DNA of 64,000 bases. Origin: Sclerurus mexicanus (Eukaryota; Chordata; Aves; Passeriformes; Furnariidae). Position numbers and translations under genes: made by a program. Below are positions 1 to 11,858 of the stretch, one piece after another. Where the stretch lies: assembly GCA_013396755.1 (NCBI GenBank), contig VWZF01003613.1, positions 658,548 to 722,547 on the forward strand, written 5' to 3'. Within the stretch, counting starts at the first letter, position 1, and each line of letters opens with the position of its first letter. Under the pieces are notes generated by a model, which saw nothing but the letters and a program-made list of their open reading frames with translations, did not search any database and was not told where the DNA came from.

Positions 1-3000
1 CCATAGAGAGACCACAGCAGGTTTCACAGGTGGGTCTTGTGAAAAAAATTAGTATCTTCTGTGTAATATTTATTGAACTCTGTAGAACTACAAGATCTGA
101 CTGAAGAGTTGCATGACTAAAACTTATGTCTAAAGTGCTGATGGCCTGTCCTATTTAGAGCAGATACTGTCACTATTGTGTTGCTAAATGCATTAGTTGT
201 CACAATAAATTCCGTGAGAAAGAATCGGAAGGCTTATTGAAGTAAAAATAGGGATTTTCTGCATTCACATTGGAGCTGTCTTGAGTATCATCTGGTTTGT
301 ATAAAGAGTTGTCTCTTGGCGATCTTACACGTTGATTTGTGCTTATGTAAAAATGGTATCATCTTAGGCTTGTAATTCTGTTTTTTGAGAGTAGCACTTA
401 GATTGTATTCTGCTTAAATGTTCTATGGTTTGTGTTGAATTCTAGGGATAAATCAGTTTTGCGATAAAAAGCTGAAGAATATTGCATCTCGTTCACTTTC
501 AGTGAAAAACACATTCTGCCATCCAGTGGCTACCTGTTCTTTAGGAAGAAAGGGATTGCACTGGTTTGTCTGAAAGAGAATTGGTGTGTGGAAGTCTTGA
601 TGTTAATATGCCAGAGGGGGGAAAAATTGTTTTCAGCTTTCAAAGTAGGTAGTTTCTGCAAATGACAGATTAAAAAAAGCAAATCTTCTAGTACCTTTGT
701 AAAACTGTGGACTTCTGTGCATACTGTTACATTTCTGTCTTACCTTACTCATATTTCAGGGAAAAACTCCTGGGTTTGGATTAGGCACTTATACTTACTG
801 TTTGAAATAAAATGCAATTTAGAGGAAAGGTATTCTTTAATATTTTTTCAACCAAATGAGGAGCTGGTTTCAAGAAATCTTAGGATACTCTTTTCCTCTG
901 GAATTCCTTTCTCTTGTAGCTTTTTTAATCCTAAATGTGTTCCTGCAGAGTCAACTTTCAAAGAATATTATGCATTGACTGTATTGTGATTTTGAATGTT
1001 GTGTATTGATTTGTCAGTGCCTGCTTGAAAATTAATAGTGTGTTGAATGAAAGTCTAGATTCTGGTCAGAATACTATTATTTTAAAATTATTTTTATTTC
1101 TTAACCAAGTTTTTATGATTTTTTTTTATTAATCTTTATTCCACTCTTACTGTTCCTATTTCATCAGGCTTAGCATCTTTCCAGAAAACAAGCCGAGGTC
1201 CATTTTTCTAGCTTGTTACACAGCTTCCTTGGGTTCTTCTGCAAAGTGTGTTTGTTTATTGCTACTTACCACGTCAGTCTTGATCCCCGGTGTTAGTATT
1301 TTGCAATAGGAAAAGAGAACAGGAAATTATTTTTATTTTTCTAAATATTTATTTATTTATGCTTACAGTTGCAGGTCCTAGGGCTATTATATATGTGATT
1401 TCTGACAAATGTAGAGGAAAAAGAAGTTTTACACTGCACATTTAAAGTTTAAGAGAAGCTGTAACAATATATTCCTACATGCAGTAGTTTAAGATAACAT
1501 AAAGACATATTTAAGGGTATTAAAATTCACACTACTATTAGGTGACCTGTATGTGTAAAGCCATATATATTCAAATATCTAACTATGAAAAATTTCTGTC
1601 ATTCAGTTCTGAAGATACTTACACGGGACTTAATTTAGACAGCAATGTTTCTGCTTTTATTTAAAGCCTTTTTTAAATAATACACATATTGTGCAATGTA
1701 GTGTTTTGTTAGTTCAGTTCTGTAATCACCAGTTGTATTTGTGAATTTCTCTCCATAGATCTTTTATTATAAATGCTGTTCATCAGTGTGAACTTCATAT
1801 GGTGTTTATAATAGCTTCTAAAACTAACTAGAGGGAATGGGAGGGAAAAGGACAAATATAACCAATTACAAAGACCTGGCAAGAAATCTCAAAATAAAAT
1901 AACTGGCAAATTAGAAACCTAAAATGACTAAGAAGGTCATAAAAAGAGCTGATTGAGCCCTGATAGCACCAACATAATCAGCATGTCTCCAGGAAAACCA
2001 TTAACACTTTATAATAGTCTCATTCATGAAGATGAAATTAATTTTGAAGATGACACACTAAGTACACATTAGAACATTATGTATACACAACTTTGCTCAA
2101 AACAAATAAGCTTTCCTCCTGCAGTTTGACAAGTAGCATAAACTGTGCAAGAACATTAACAGCGAAAACTCTTGTAATCCTGAAATTCAGCCACTAAAAA
2201 TTGAAGAAACTTGATTAAGTGTACATGAAGTACTTACATTAGATACTTCTTTTCTTCACTGAAGATGCTTACCAGTTTAAAATAGATATTTAAATATATT
2301 TGAGATTTGTCAATCCTATCAATACAAACGGAATTCATAATTTGAATAGTACTTGCTTTTTCCATGTGGCACAAGAAGTTTTCAACCCAAAAGCTTTGCT
2401 AAGAAAAAGATACTGTTAAGCTGAAAAGCACATTTTTCAAAAAGAATAATGTGTTGGTTGCATAGCATTTTCATTCACTTCTATGTTAATGAATGTTGCT
2501 TTTTTGTGTTCAAAGTCATCTAGAATAAAACTACAATTAGCTAGTCATTAAGTACATCATTCCTATAAATTTAAAAGTGAAGAGTTGTCAAGTATTGTGA
2601 AAATGGTGTGTTAACCTAAATTTATATTTTGTATCTCAGCCTCTCATATGAGGCTACTACTGGGAAACTGCAGTAAAATGATAGACCTGGTGTTGTTTGC
2701 CACAAAATTAAATCAAGTATTTGATTTAAATAGCTGATGAAACCTTAATTCCTAAGCTTACATTACTTAAAGGAGTAATAAATTAAGTCCTGCCCAAATA
2801 ATTTGCTTAGTATTGGAAGGCAGTGGAAAGAATATTTGGTAATGGAGAGGCTATTACCATAGAAAATGAGTGCAAATTAAATGAAGCACCCAGAATAATG
2901 GAAAGGGAGATTTTTCAGATGCTTTCAGGTCTGTTCTTTACTGTACTTCTGTGGTTTCCTCAATTAAAGTAAAAATTATAATAATCAAAAATATCAATAA

Positions 3001-4026
3001 GATACTTTTCATGCTTTGTACTAGAAGCAGTGCAGGTAATTAAATCTGTGGAAAGAAAATAATTGCATGTTCTGCAGTCTATTTTAAAAATCTGTGAAAA
3101 GTAACTAAGAAAAAGTAAGTTTATTAGAAAATTAATTTTATATCTTAAGGGTCTGTTCTTCAGTTCCAAAGGTTTTATAATCTTCAAATGCAGAAATTGT
3201 AACTATCTACAGTGGTTCTTTCCTGGTGAAAATATGATTTTTTCAGAGAGACCAAGAGGAGCAAAATTGACGATTTGTACTTTTGAAGATTTAAACATGC
3301 ATTAAACTGTAATAACCATAATTTCCTGTATTAGATCTATAATTTAGTTTTTTTAAACATTTTTAAAGCCTGTTTGGGACTCCTCATACAAGTTTTATGT
3401 TCCTTTTGGTGGCTGCAGCTTGTTGTAAATATTGTTGGAGAAAGGTCTGAACATGAACAGTTGCACAAGGGAGATTTCCTCAGAAGCAAGGGAAAGTCGG
3501 TATTGAATTTGTGTGTTTGTGTTTGCAAAATTGAATTTTATTGTGAAAAATTAATAATAGGTAGTTTTTTAACAGTCAATTTCTTCAGCATGTTCCTGTG
3601 TAATGCTGCCTCCTTCTATTAGAGTAATCATGTTTTGTCATCTTAGATTTAGAGATATATGTTGAGCTATTCTTATTAATTCCATTTTACTGATGTTTAT
3701 TAATAGGTCATTATTTTACTCTATATGAGTTTTTATCAAACTCTTGACTAAAAGAAGCAAATAGTGAGCTAGTATAAGGCTAAAGATTTTGCTTAATTTT
3801 AGCCTATGTTATCCTACTGTATTTTGTTTTTCTTATGGATTTGATATTTGAGGGTTGGGTAGAAGCGGAAGCCTCAGAATAAAAACACTTGGAATGATAC
3901 ATAGATTACAACAGGTATCCTAAGTTTTGTTTCTATGTGCTCTTATGAATAATATATGTATAGATACATACACACTCATATGCATACATGTATGAAAAAT
4001 CTAAAATATACGTGTTGTTTTAACAG
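1..4026 (+). other. ASCC3: ASCC3 intron, 3' part (5' end outside window)
   Basis: This is AT-rich sequence ending in a splice acceptor (…tttaacag) at 4026. I scanned it for the preceding ASCC3 coding segment and saw none, so the upstream exon lies outside the window and this intron is at least 4,026 bp. No transposon, RNA gene or regulatory element is recognisable. The short open frames here, such as the overlapping pair at about 3.34-3.62 kb on opposite strands, have no family resemblance and look like chance. Confidence 0.85.
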
Positions 4027-4227
4027 ATTGGACAACTTGCTTTTAAAGGCATGAAAAGACTGAACCGAATCCAGTCTATAGTTTTTGAGACTGCCTACAA
4101 TACAAATGAGAACATGCTGATCTGTGCCCCCACTGGAGCTGGGAAGACTAACATTGCCATGCTGACAATCCTTCATGAAATTCGCCAGCATGTCCAGCAT
4201 GGTGTTATCAAAAAGGATGAGTTTAAG
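4027..4227 (+). CDS. ASCC3: ASCC3 internal exon A (Q-motif region and helicase motif I)
   Basis: This exon encodes 67 residues starting IGQLAFKGMKRLNRIQS and ending KKDEFK. ASCC3 is a Ski2/Brr2-like 3'-5' helicase. It works in the ASCC complex with ASCC1, ASCC2 and TRIP4, supporting ALKBH3-linked alkylation repair, and in the ribosome quality-control trigger complex that splits collided ribosomes. The segment LNRIQS just upstream of the P-loop is the Q-motif-like region. Motif I (Walker A), APTGAGKT, is at 4126-4149, with the ATP-binding lysine codon at 4144-4146. The exon is bounded by acceptor AG at 4025-4026 and donor gtagga from 4228, phase 0 at both ends. The next exon continues the protein directly. 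The ATG at 4051 is an internal methionine, not a start. Reading past the donor gives three residues and a stop at 4237-4239. Identification rests on recalled similarity to human ASCC3 and is close to certain. Confidence 0.96.
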
Positions 4228-4683
4228 GTAGGAGTTTAATGAGCCAAATAACAGCTTTTTAACTTGTAAGGTAAAGCCCATTATATGTTATACATGGAAT
4301 GTGAAATCAGGAAGTTTTCAAGGATATGTTTTTCCAAGTTAAAGATAAGGCTAGTTTTGATTTACTTTATTATTCTTAAAGCTATTCTTATTTGTGTTCT
4401 AAAAATCTTATTATGTGAGTAAAAAGCTATGAAAATGCATTTAGCTTTGATGCAGAACCAATTTTCAAAGCGATGAGGCTGTATAAACAAAATCCATTGT
4501 CCTTTAAACAGCTGCACACTTATCCAGCAAAGATAACTACTTTTCATATATCACTATTAAGATTTTTCACTGTAAGCGCCTGGCATCATATTTCACAATA
4601 AATTCTGATTTGTAATGGTTGCCATGAAACAAACAGCGTTGTGGGGTTTGCTCATTTATCAAGTGAGTGTTCTTTTGGTGCAG
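4228..4683 (+). other. ASCC3: ASCC3 intron between exons A and B (456 bp, complete)
   Basis: This is the only short intron in the window. The donor is AAG|gtagga and the acceptor is …ttttggtgcag|ATT, whose polypyrimidine tract is short and interrupted by purines. A strong donor-like string (caa|gtgagt, GT at 4663-4664) sits about 20 bases before the true acceptor. An in-frame stop at 4237-4239 means retention of this intron would truncate the protein just after motif I. Confidence 0.93.
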
Positions 4684-4824
4684 ATTGTGTATGTTGCTCC
4701 TATGAAGGCTTTGGCAGCTGAAATGACAAATTACTTCAGCAAGCGTCTGGAACCACTAGGCATTACTGTGAAAGAGCTGACTGGTGATATGCAACTGTCA
4801 AAAGGTGAAATTCTGCGAACACAG
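4684..4824 (+). CDS. ASCC3: ASCC3 internal exon B (helicase motif Ia and TGD segment)
   Basis: This exon encodes 47 residues starting IVYVAPMKALAAEM and ending KGEILRTQ, which follow exon A without a gap in the family. Motif Ia, APMKALAAEM, is at 4696-4725. It is part of RecA domain 1 and in this family contacts the nucleic-acid backbone. The conserved ELTGDMQ segment is at 4774-4794. The acceptor AG is at 4682-4683 and the donor is CAG|gtacgc from 4825; phase is 0 at both ends. The frame stays open 69 bases upstream of the acceptor, to an ATG at 4615, but that stretch is intronic and unlike the family. The exon is short but clear, because nearly every residue matches what I recall of vertebrate ASCC3. 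Confidence 0.96.
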
Positions 4825-5552
4825 GTACGCATAGTATTTTAAAACACTGTTCTGCCGATGTATTCATACCTCTTTGTAGGTACTCTGGTCTTTCTTTCAA
4901 ACTCCTTGTAACAGTACTGGTGAGGCACGAAGTGTTATTATTAAGTCTGTTATCACATTGATTGTGTTCCAAAATGTGACTTTTGATTCAGAGATGAAAA
5001 CAGTAATACATCTGAAATATCTTATACAATAAGATCATTAAGCTTTTTGGTTTTTCCCATTTAGTCTTACTACTATGGTGCTCCAAGTCTGTGTAATAGG
5101 ACTTTGTATAAAATCTTACCTATTTCCAGATTGTGAACCTAGTTTGCTTATGTCCCTAGTGTTCGTAACCCAAATGTTGTACGTGTGTGTGTCTGCAAGA
5201 ACCTAACATTAATCTAAGTTCAGAAGTCTTCCCTATTAACCATCTTTGAAAAGTTGATCGTTTGGACTGCAAATTATAAGTCCCAAATAAAATTGAAATG
5301 CTGTAACAATGTTTTTACAAATTTGTCAAAATAATACCTACCTTCTATTTTATAAAAAAAAAATCAAAACTGTAGGTGCTTGTTAATGGCTGATCTTTTC
5401 TTCATTTGTCCTTAATAAGAGAAAGTATAAGACATCACTAGGCTGAACATTTGAGGTTTCGTAGAAATGAATAAGATTTATGTTTTTAAGCCCTTAAATA
5501 CAATTGCATAGATGGAGATTATTCTGTTTTAGCAGATAGTTCTTGTCACATT

Positions 5553-5603
5553 TATTTCAGGCAAATGCTGTTTGTGTCAGTGAAACAGCATTTTTCAAAA
5601 ATG
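5553..5603. repeat. Imperfect inverted repeat / hairpin
   Basis: A perfect 11-bp stem pairs 5563-5573 (aaatgctgttt) with 5583-5593 (aaacagcattt) around a 9-base loop. Below it pairing continues imperfectly: 5553-5557 pairs with 5599-5603, and 5560-5561 with 5595-5596, with small internal mismatches. It lies intronically and is shorter than a typical pre-miRNA hairpin. No function is assigned. Confidence 0.6.
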
Positions 5604-8600
5604 TTGAGATACTTCTATACGCATTCTTGCATACAGTTCTATGTAATTACCCTTTCTCCTTCTGCATGGTCCAAGAAATAGGAAAAAGACTTGGTTATGT
5701 TATCACTAAGATCATTTATAAATGTAACTTGTAATAATTATTGTTCAGATTAATTGTTGTGGCAGTCTTAGCTTTGATGTATTTTACCTTTCTTTGGTAA
5801 GAGGAGAGAAAACTCTTCACATGTCAATAAAAGATGTCTATATGTAATTAGTAGTTAGGAAGACCACTGCAATAATCCAGTATGAAGTCATGAGTAGCAA
5901 TTAGAAGTTGTATATGCATACCTATTGTCACTTGCAGTCACAATGCTGGAGTAACCAATAAATAACAAACCAATATCAATGAGTGACAGCAATATCACTG
6001 GTGCTTTGAGTGACTTTGCAACACCACCTACCCAGAATTTTGGTTTACAAAATAAAAACCCTTTTGATAGGAACTTTTAATAATTGAAATTATTCACATA
6101 CAACATATTGCCATTTTAAATTACTTCTTGTTTTCACAATACTTTTCATCTAGGGCACATGATCAAGTAGGTGAGGGTTTTAAAAGAGAGAGAGAAAGAG
6201 CATGTGGCAAAGCCTGCTCTGAATGTAAGTACAAAGTTTGATGAATAAAATATAGAATGGGAAAGTGCTATTTTCTCTTGCTCTCCTAGTTTACAACATA
6301 ATTCATAAAATCGCACCTCATTACTAAAACTCTGATTACATCCAGCAAAAAAGTAAGGAAAGAAAAAAAACCCAAAAAATATTTCAGGCAATATTAAAAA
6401 ATGTGTATGGGGAAAAGTTTACATGGTTGAAATTCCATTACTCTACTAATAGGAAATTATTAAGATATACAAAGCATTAATTTAGGGCAACATAGTAACT
6501 TAAGTGTAGGCAGACTGTCTGCTTCATCATGCTCTTTTATTTCAACTACTAGAGCAATTCTTTTTGTGTGTGTGTGGGGAAGAGGCTAAAGTAGATTTAT
6601 GTATAAAAATCAAGAAGAAATGAAAAAGGGAGAACCTGGGTGAAAATATTTCTTTCCTGTCATGGACTCATCTCATTGCTTTGAAATTATTATTTTTTTT
6701 TTTTTAGCTAAAACCCTCAAGGGATTTCTGCAGTTTCCTATGTATGTCATTGGATAGAAGGACTACTCTGAAGTGCAGTGTATTTGTGGTTTCTAAACTT
6801 TTGGGGAGAGTGTAGGTGGAAGAAAAGTAGCTTGCAGAAGAGGAAAAATTTGGAAATCATTATGTTATTTGTGATTGAAAATTTAGGTCCTAGGTTTCAA
6901 AGAAACTATAATTAAAGTATTGATTAATTTAAGTTTTTGCTTTTGCTCAGTTTTATGTCTGTTCTTTGAAACACTGGGAAGGTTAAAAAGAAAAAAAATA
7001 AAGGCAAAAAATTCTGGGACAGTGAAATAATAATTTTTTGTTTCCTTTTGATTGTTGTAGCTAGTCAGTCTTATGATTAGTCAGAATGGTAGGAGGTGAG
7101 GATGAGAGATAATGCCAATCCAAGAATTACCAGTTACCACAACAGCTTCTGCTGCTCTTGCAGATTCTGGAGCCCATTAGTGTGCAATGTTTTTTTGCTG
7201 CATATCAAAGTGCACAGAAAATATGTAACCTTATTATAAATTGAGGAAAGGGCATTTGCTTGTGCTGAATCTTGCTTATTGTTATTTGCATATATTGTTT
7301 TCTATGAAAACTCTTGAACTTTCTTTGATCAACTAGGCACTTAAGCCCACTTCATCCAAGCAGTCTTCTTTCATTGCTCTTCACCCTATATTAAATTGAT
7401 TCTTGCTTCAAAACTTCATTTTACCTGTCAGCCTCTCTAATGTGTACATTTCTGAGGCAGGAATACTCTGATAGGCATTGCCTCTTTATTTATTGTTTCA
7501 GAGTTGCTTTGTCAGTCATTGCTCTGTTTTCTAGCCTTTAGTAATTTAAGTAATGAAGTGCCTTTGTTTAACAGTAAAGCAGTTTTTTCCTGAAAGAATT
7601 AATGTTACAGCAGGTAGATGTATGCACACAATTTATATGCACAGGGATGGTGTGTATCATATGGGGGATAAAAGGCAAGGGAGTAGGATCATCAGCTGAA
7701 GTAGATGCTTGTATTTCAGATTGGATCACTGTTTCAACAGATCTCAGCTGATTCTTCTAGGCAGCTGAAGGTCTGATATATATCCTCTGTGACAATTGTC
7801 TTCTGCCTCTTTTCTGAGCAGTTGCATTTTCACCATCTTTATTTTTGTTGCCAGGTGAATCAAATCAGTCATAATGAAAGCTGTGAAAGTAAGGTGATTG
7901 TCAGGTATTAGAAGCAGCACTTCAGTGACAGTCCTCAAAATTTTCTCCTTCCTTTCCACCCTGCTTGCTTCATCCTTTGCCTGTGTGTATTTAAAGATGT
8001 GTATTTTGTAAGTTATTAGATGTACCTGTTACGCTTATTCTCACGAGGAAAAATTACTTTAGCTGACAAATTGTTAACTGTCTCCCTTCTCAGGAATCCA
8101 CCCTTAATGCACAGTGGGACCTGCCTTTGTTACTTTTTATAAAAATATTTTTAAGTACTAGCTAGAAAAAGTAACAAGGTGTTTAAATTTTCATTCTTTT
8201 TTATTGTGGAATATAGTCCTTTAAATGTTTGTGAAAGATATTCCAATTAAAAAGGTCTATAGCACAATTTTTCAGCAAAAACTCCCTCTATGTTTTCCAT
8301 GCTGTCACTTATATTCATCCAGGTGTGCATATTTCTTGCTGCTCCATACTTTTATAGTCTTACACAAGATGATTTTGCATCCTTGTTATCATTGAATACT
8401 TATTAACATTACTGTGGTTCCAACACACATTTCAGAAGCCAAGCTTTTAAGAGAAGTTATTTCCATATTTTTTACCAATAATTAAATTGTCATAAAAGAA
8501 AAATTAATTTTTATCGACTCTTCAGTAAGTCTTCTAACCTGTTCCCCACATCTTGTGCAGTGAAAGCCACAGTTACTACGTATTTAAGTTTAACATGTAG

Positions 8601-8632
8601 GATGTGTGTTGAAACTCTAAGACAATTTCCCT

Positions 8633-9043
8633 TCATAGAATCATAGAAACATAGAATGGTTTGGGTTGGAAGAGTCTTTATCTGGTTCCAACATCCCTGT
8701 CATGGGATGCCACCAAGTAGATCAGGCTGCTCAGGACCCCATCCAACCTGTCTTTGAACACTTCCAGGAATGGGTCATCCAATCTAAACCTGCCCTCTTC
8801 CAGTTTAAAACCATTGTTCCTTGTCCTGACACTATCTGCCCATATAAACAATCTCTCTCCCTTGTTTATATAAGCCCCCTTAAGGTATTGGAATGCCTCA
8901 CAGTGAGATCTCCCTTGAAGCCTTCTCTTCTCCAGCCTGAACAACCCCCGCCCTCTCAACCTGTCTTCAGAGAAGAGGTGCTCCAGCCCTCTGATCATTT
9001 TTGTGGTCCTCCCTATACTTTTTCTAACAGGTCCATACTGACC
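8633..9043 (-). mobile_element. CR1 non-LTR retrotransposon, 3' end fragment (antisense to ASCC3)
   Basis: In plus orientation the fragment opens with the reverse complement of the CR1 3' terminus (repeated tcatagaa units), followed by the typical tggtttgggttggaagag. It continues through sequence complementary to the end of the CR1 ORF2 gene and its 3' UTR. On the minus strand, residues such as GLEHLFSEDRLR and LEKRRLQG, at about 8.93-8.99 kb, match the C-terminal part of the CR1 reverse-transcriptase protein, after which the frame is lost. The copy is about 410 bp, retains the 3' terminus and is 5'-truncated, the usual outcome of CR1 insertion. It is not functional. Confidence 0.92.
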
Positions 9044-11204
9044 TACTATGATCTAAGCATGTTCATATTGCCTTATACAGACTATTGCCTTAGACATCAC
9101 TTAAACCACAATGATATTAAGCATACTTTAGCCATAATCTCTTGTTTGGTATGTTGGTTTTGGTATGTTAATATTTAAATGGAAAGTATTCACAAGTAAT
9201 AACTTATGTATTTTGCTGGGTAGCTTTCAAGATAATATGGAGTGTTTTGTTGGAAGGCGATGGATTATTTGGGTGATCTTCTTCACAGACTTTCTTGGCA
9301 TAGGCAATGTGCATAGGCAACATTACTCAGGCTTTGCTTTACACAGTCTAGAAAGTGATATAACAAAATTCTCAAATGAACTTGTGGGCTTTCAGTTATC
9401 TTTGACCTTGTGTTTGCAACAAATGTAGTAGTTATAGTTATCTTTTGAAAGTTTGGAGAATAATACTGAGATTGGAGCGGTACAGATTTATAATGTAATT
9501 TGTAATGTAAAGTCTAAAAGCAGTGCCCTGCACTGGGCAGAGTGTATTATAAGCTGATGCCTGAACTTGTGCAAAACGGTGATAGCCTCTAGAGAGTGCA
9601 GAAATGCCTTCTAGCCTTAACAAAAAGTTAATGGGCCTCAAAAACATGAAGAAGATAATTTCTTCTTAATTTTTTATACGCACAACGTGAAACAAATTTA
9701 AGATTTTTGGCATAACATAGTAAAAACTTATCAAAATTCTTCCACTTAAATGAACTTTAAAAATAGTTTTTAAAAATTACCCTTTTAATTATATTTTCTT
9801 TTCAAGTTATTTTACTGCTATATTGCACGTTCAGTTAATGTGAATATTTCTCACCCTTAAACTAGTAAGTCAGCAGTTTCGATACAGTCCTTGTCAACAG
9901 CCTGCATTCTAAATCAGATAAGTACATGAAAGTGAGACTAGCATTTTAAAGTTGAAATAAGTTTCCTGTAATGTTTTAGCTTTATGTTGTGCCTCAAACC
10001 TACAGTTATAAGACAAACTTTTTTATTGGTCTTAGATCTCTTCCTTTGCCTTGAAGACCTTCACACTGTCATGAGTCTTGCTTGCTACAGATATGTAATG
10101 GTTTTAAGGCCAGATTATAAGAGCTTTCTCTGTTACTAAAATTAGGTAGCAGTTGGAAACAAATCTAGTCAAATTTTGAAAGCAGGCTGATTTTCCCAAC
10201 CTGTAAACCTCTGTAAATCTCTTTTCCTTCATTCTCATAGTCTTGGAGTTAAAGGGATTCAGAGAGCAGGAAAAGGAAATTTATTGTGTTTTATATAAAT
10301 GAGAAAATGAATGAAGCTATGCTTGTGTGAATAGTCCTGATTCTGCCACTTCTGAACTACTGAATACTTTTTTTTAACTGTTTAGGAATATAGATTTTTT
10401 TTTTTAAAGGAAAGCATTTTATTTTTGTTATTGTTCTTCTTGATAAAAAAAATTATATGGAATGCAAGGATATTATTTTAAAAGATAGTATTGGATTTTC
10501 TGTCATGTTTACATGGTACTCAGGTACTTCAAGTCCCACAGAAAGAGTTGTATATGTTTACTGAACTGCAGGGCTGTGGCTGTTAACATCGGCCTGACAG
10601 ACTTTGCAGAAAGACATTTCTAAAGCTTTTAGGTTTCTGCAGGCCTCCACATATCTCTGTCTTTTTTCTGTCATGGATTTGATAAAAATTAATTACATGT
10701 CCAACTAAAGAAAGGAGTATTGGAACCAAATACTGTATCTGACCTTAGTCTGCTTTCAACCTAACATTAATGAAGGTGGGAAGTGGGAAACCTATAGTAG
10801 CATTGACCAATAAAATAAAATAAAAATAAGAAAACCCCAAACAAACCAAAAAAACCCTGCCTTCTTTATGAATTCTAAGAAATTCCAAGATGTTCAAATA
10901 AATCAAATTCAAAGCTTAAATTTGTTTGCTGTCAAGTCCAGCTAAACTTGACTTGCATTGTCATTTAGAAAACAGGCAGCTGGCTGTCATATTTGTTCTC
11001 TGCTCATTAACCTGTATAAACTGAAATCACATTGCTTTCAGAGCTGACTCTTAATGTTGCTTACAGTTTATATAAAAACTATCTTAGCATTTTGCTAAGA
11101 AACCATCCTTCAAAGGTTTAGGTTTGAGAAGTGATACCGCTTTCATTTTCTAAGTGCCAAACATGTTAAGCAGCTTAAAAATGTAAATGATTTTTTGGGC
11201 ACCC

Positions 11205-11858
11205 AGGTCAGAGCAGAAGGAGGGGAGAAGGTGCTCCAGGTACTGTAACAGAGATTGCCTCACAGCCCGTTGAAGGGGCCGTAGTGGAGTTGATGACTGC
11301 ATTGCAGCCCTGGGAGACGCCCACACTGCAGCAGATGGATGGTGCCCTAAAAGGAAAAGATGGCCCATGGAGAGCTCATGCAGGACCAGGCTGCTGGCAG
11401 GATCTGTGCCCATGGAAAGGACCCATGTTGGAGTAATTTTTTAAGGTCTATCCTGTGATAGGGACCTCAGACTGGAGTGGGAAAAAAGTGTGAGTAAGGA
11501 ATGGCCAAGACCAAGAGTTATGGACTGACGATACCCCCATCCCTCAGAGCTAGACTTGGGAACAAAGCAGTGAAGTTGAGCCTAATGAAAAGGGGGACTA
11601 GCAGGAAGGGAGGGGTGGTTAGGTTTTGTCTTTGTTTCCTCACTGTTGTGCTCTTTTTAATTTGCAATAACTCAAGTTAATTTTCCTTGAGTCAAGTCTG
11701 TTTTGACAATAGTTTGTAAATGACCTTCCAGCCTTCATCTTGAGCCAGGAGCTTTTCCACCTTATTTTCTGCCCCTGTCCAGGTAAGGAGGGGAAGTGAG
11801 AGAGTGAGTGGTTGGGCATCTGACATCTACTAAGGTCAGCCTACAAAACTAACCTATC
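11205..11858 (+). mobile_element. ERV-derived LTR / 3' retroviral sequence, degenerate
   Basis: This GC-richer patch inside AT-rich intron resembles a common bird endogenous-retrovirus repeat. It begins with minisatellite-like units of the type 'cccatggaaaggacccatgttggag' (about 11.34-11.44 kb). A purine-rich stretch 'gggaggggtggttagg' follows near 11.61 kb. Next comes an LTR-like section where the expected AATAAA appears as AATAAC in 'gcaataactcaag', then 'gtcaagtctgttttgac' and a terminal 'aggaggggaagtgagagagtg'. No coding capacity remains. The exact family, the ends and any target-site duplication could not be established by eye; the class is probably ERVL-like, from recalled similarity only. 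Confidence 0.6.

Noticed and set aside
3337..3622. Overlapping open frames on both strands (63 and 82 codons)
   Set aside because: No family resemblance, no start context or splice sites fitting ASCC3, and mutual antisense overlap typical of chance frames in AT-rich intron.
4615..4842. 75-codon frame with ATG at 4615 covering exon B
   Set aside because: The first 23 codons are intronic and unlike ASCC3. The real exon starts after AG at 4682-4683.
6680..6710. Long T tract followed by AG (acceptor-like)
   Set aside because: No downstream coding similarity, and exons B and C are contiguous in the protein, so no constitutive exon is expected here.
8666..9178. 170-codon plus-strand open frame
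   Set aside because: It runs antisense through a CR1 3' end, so the open frame is a shadow of the repeat.
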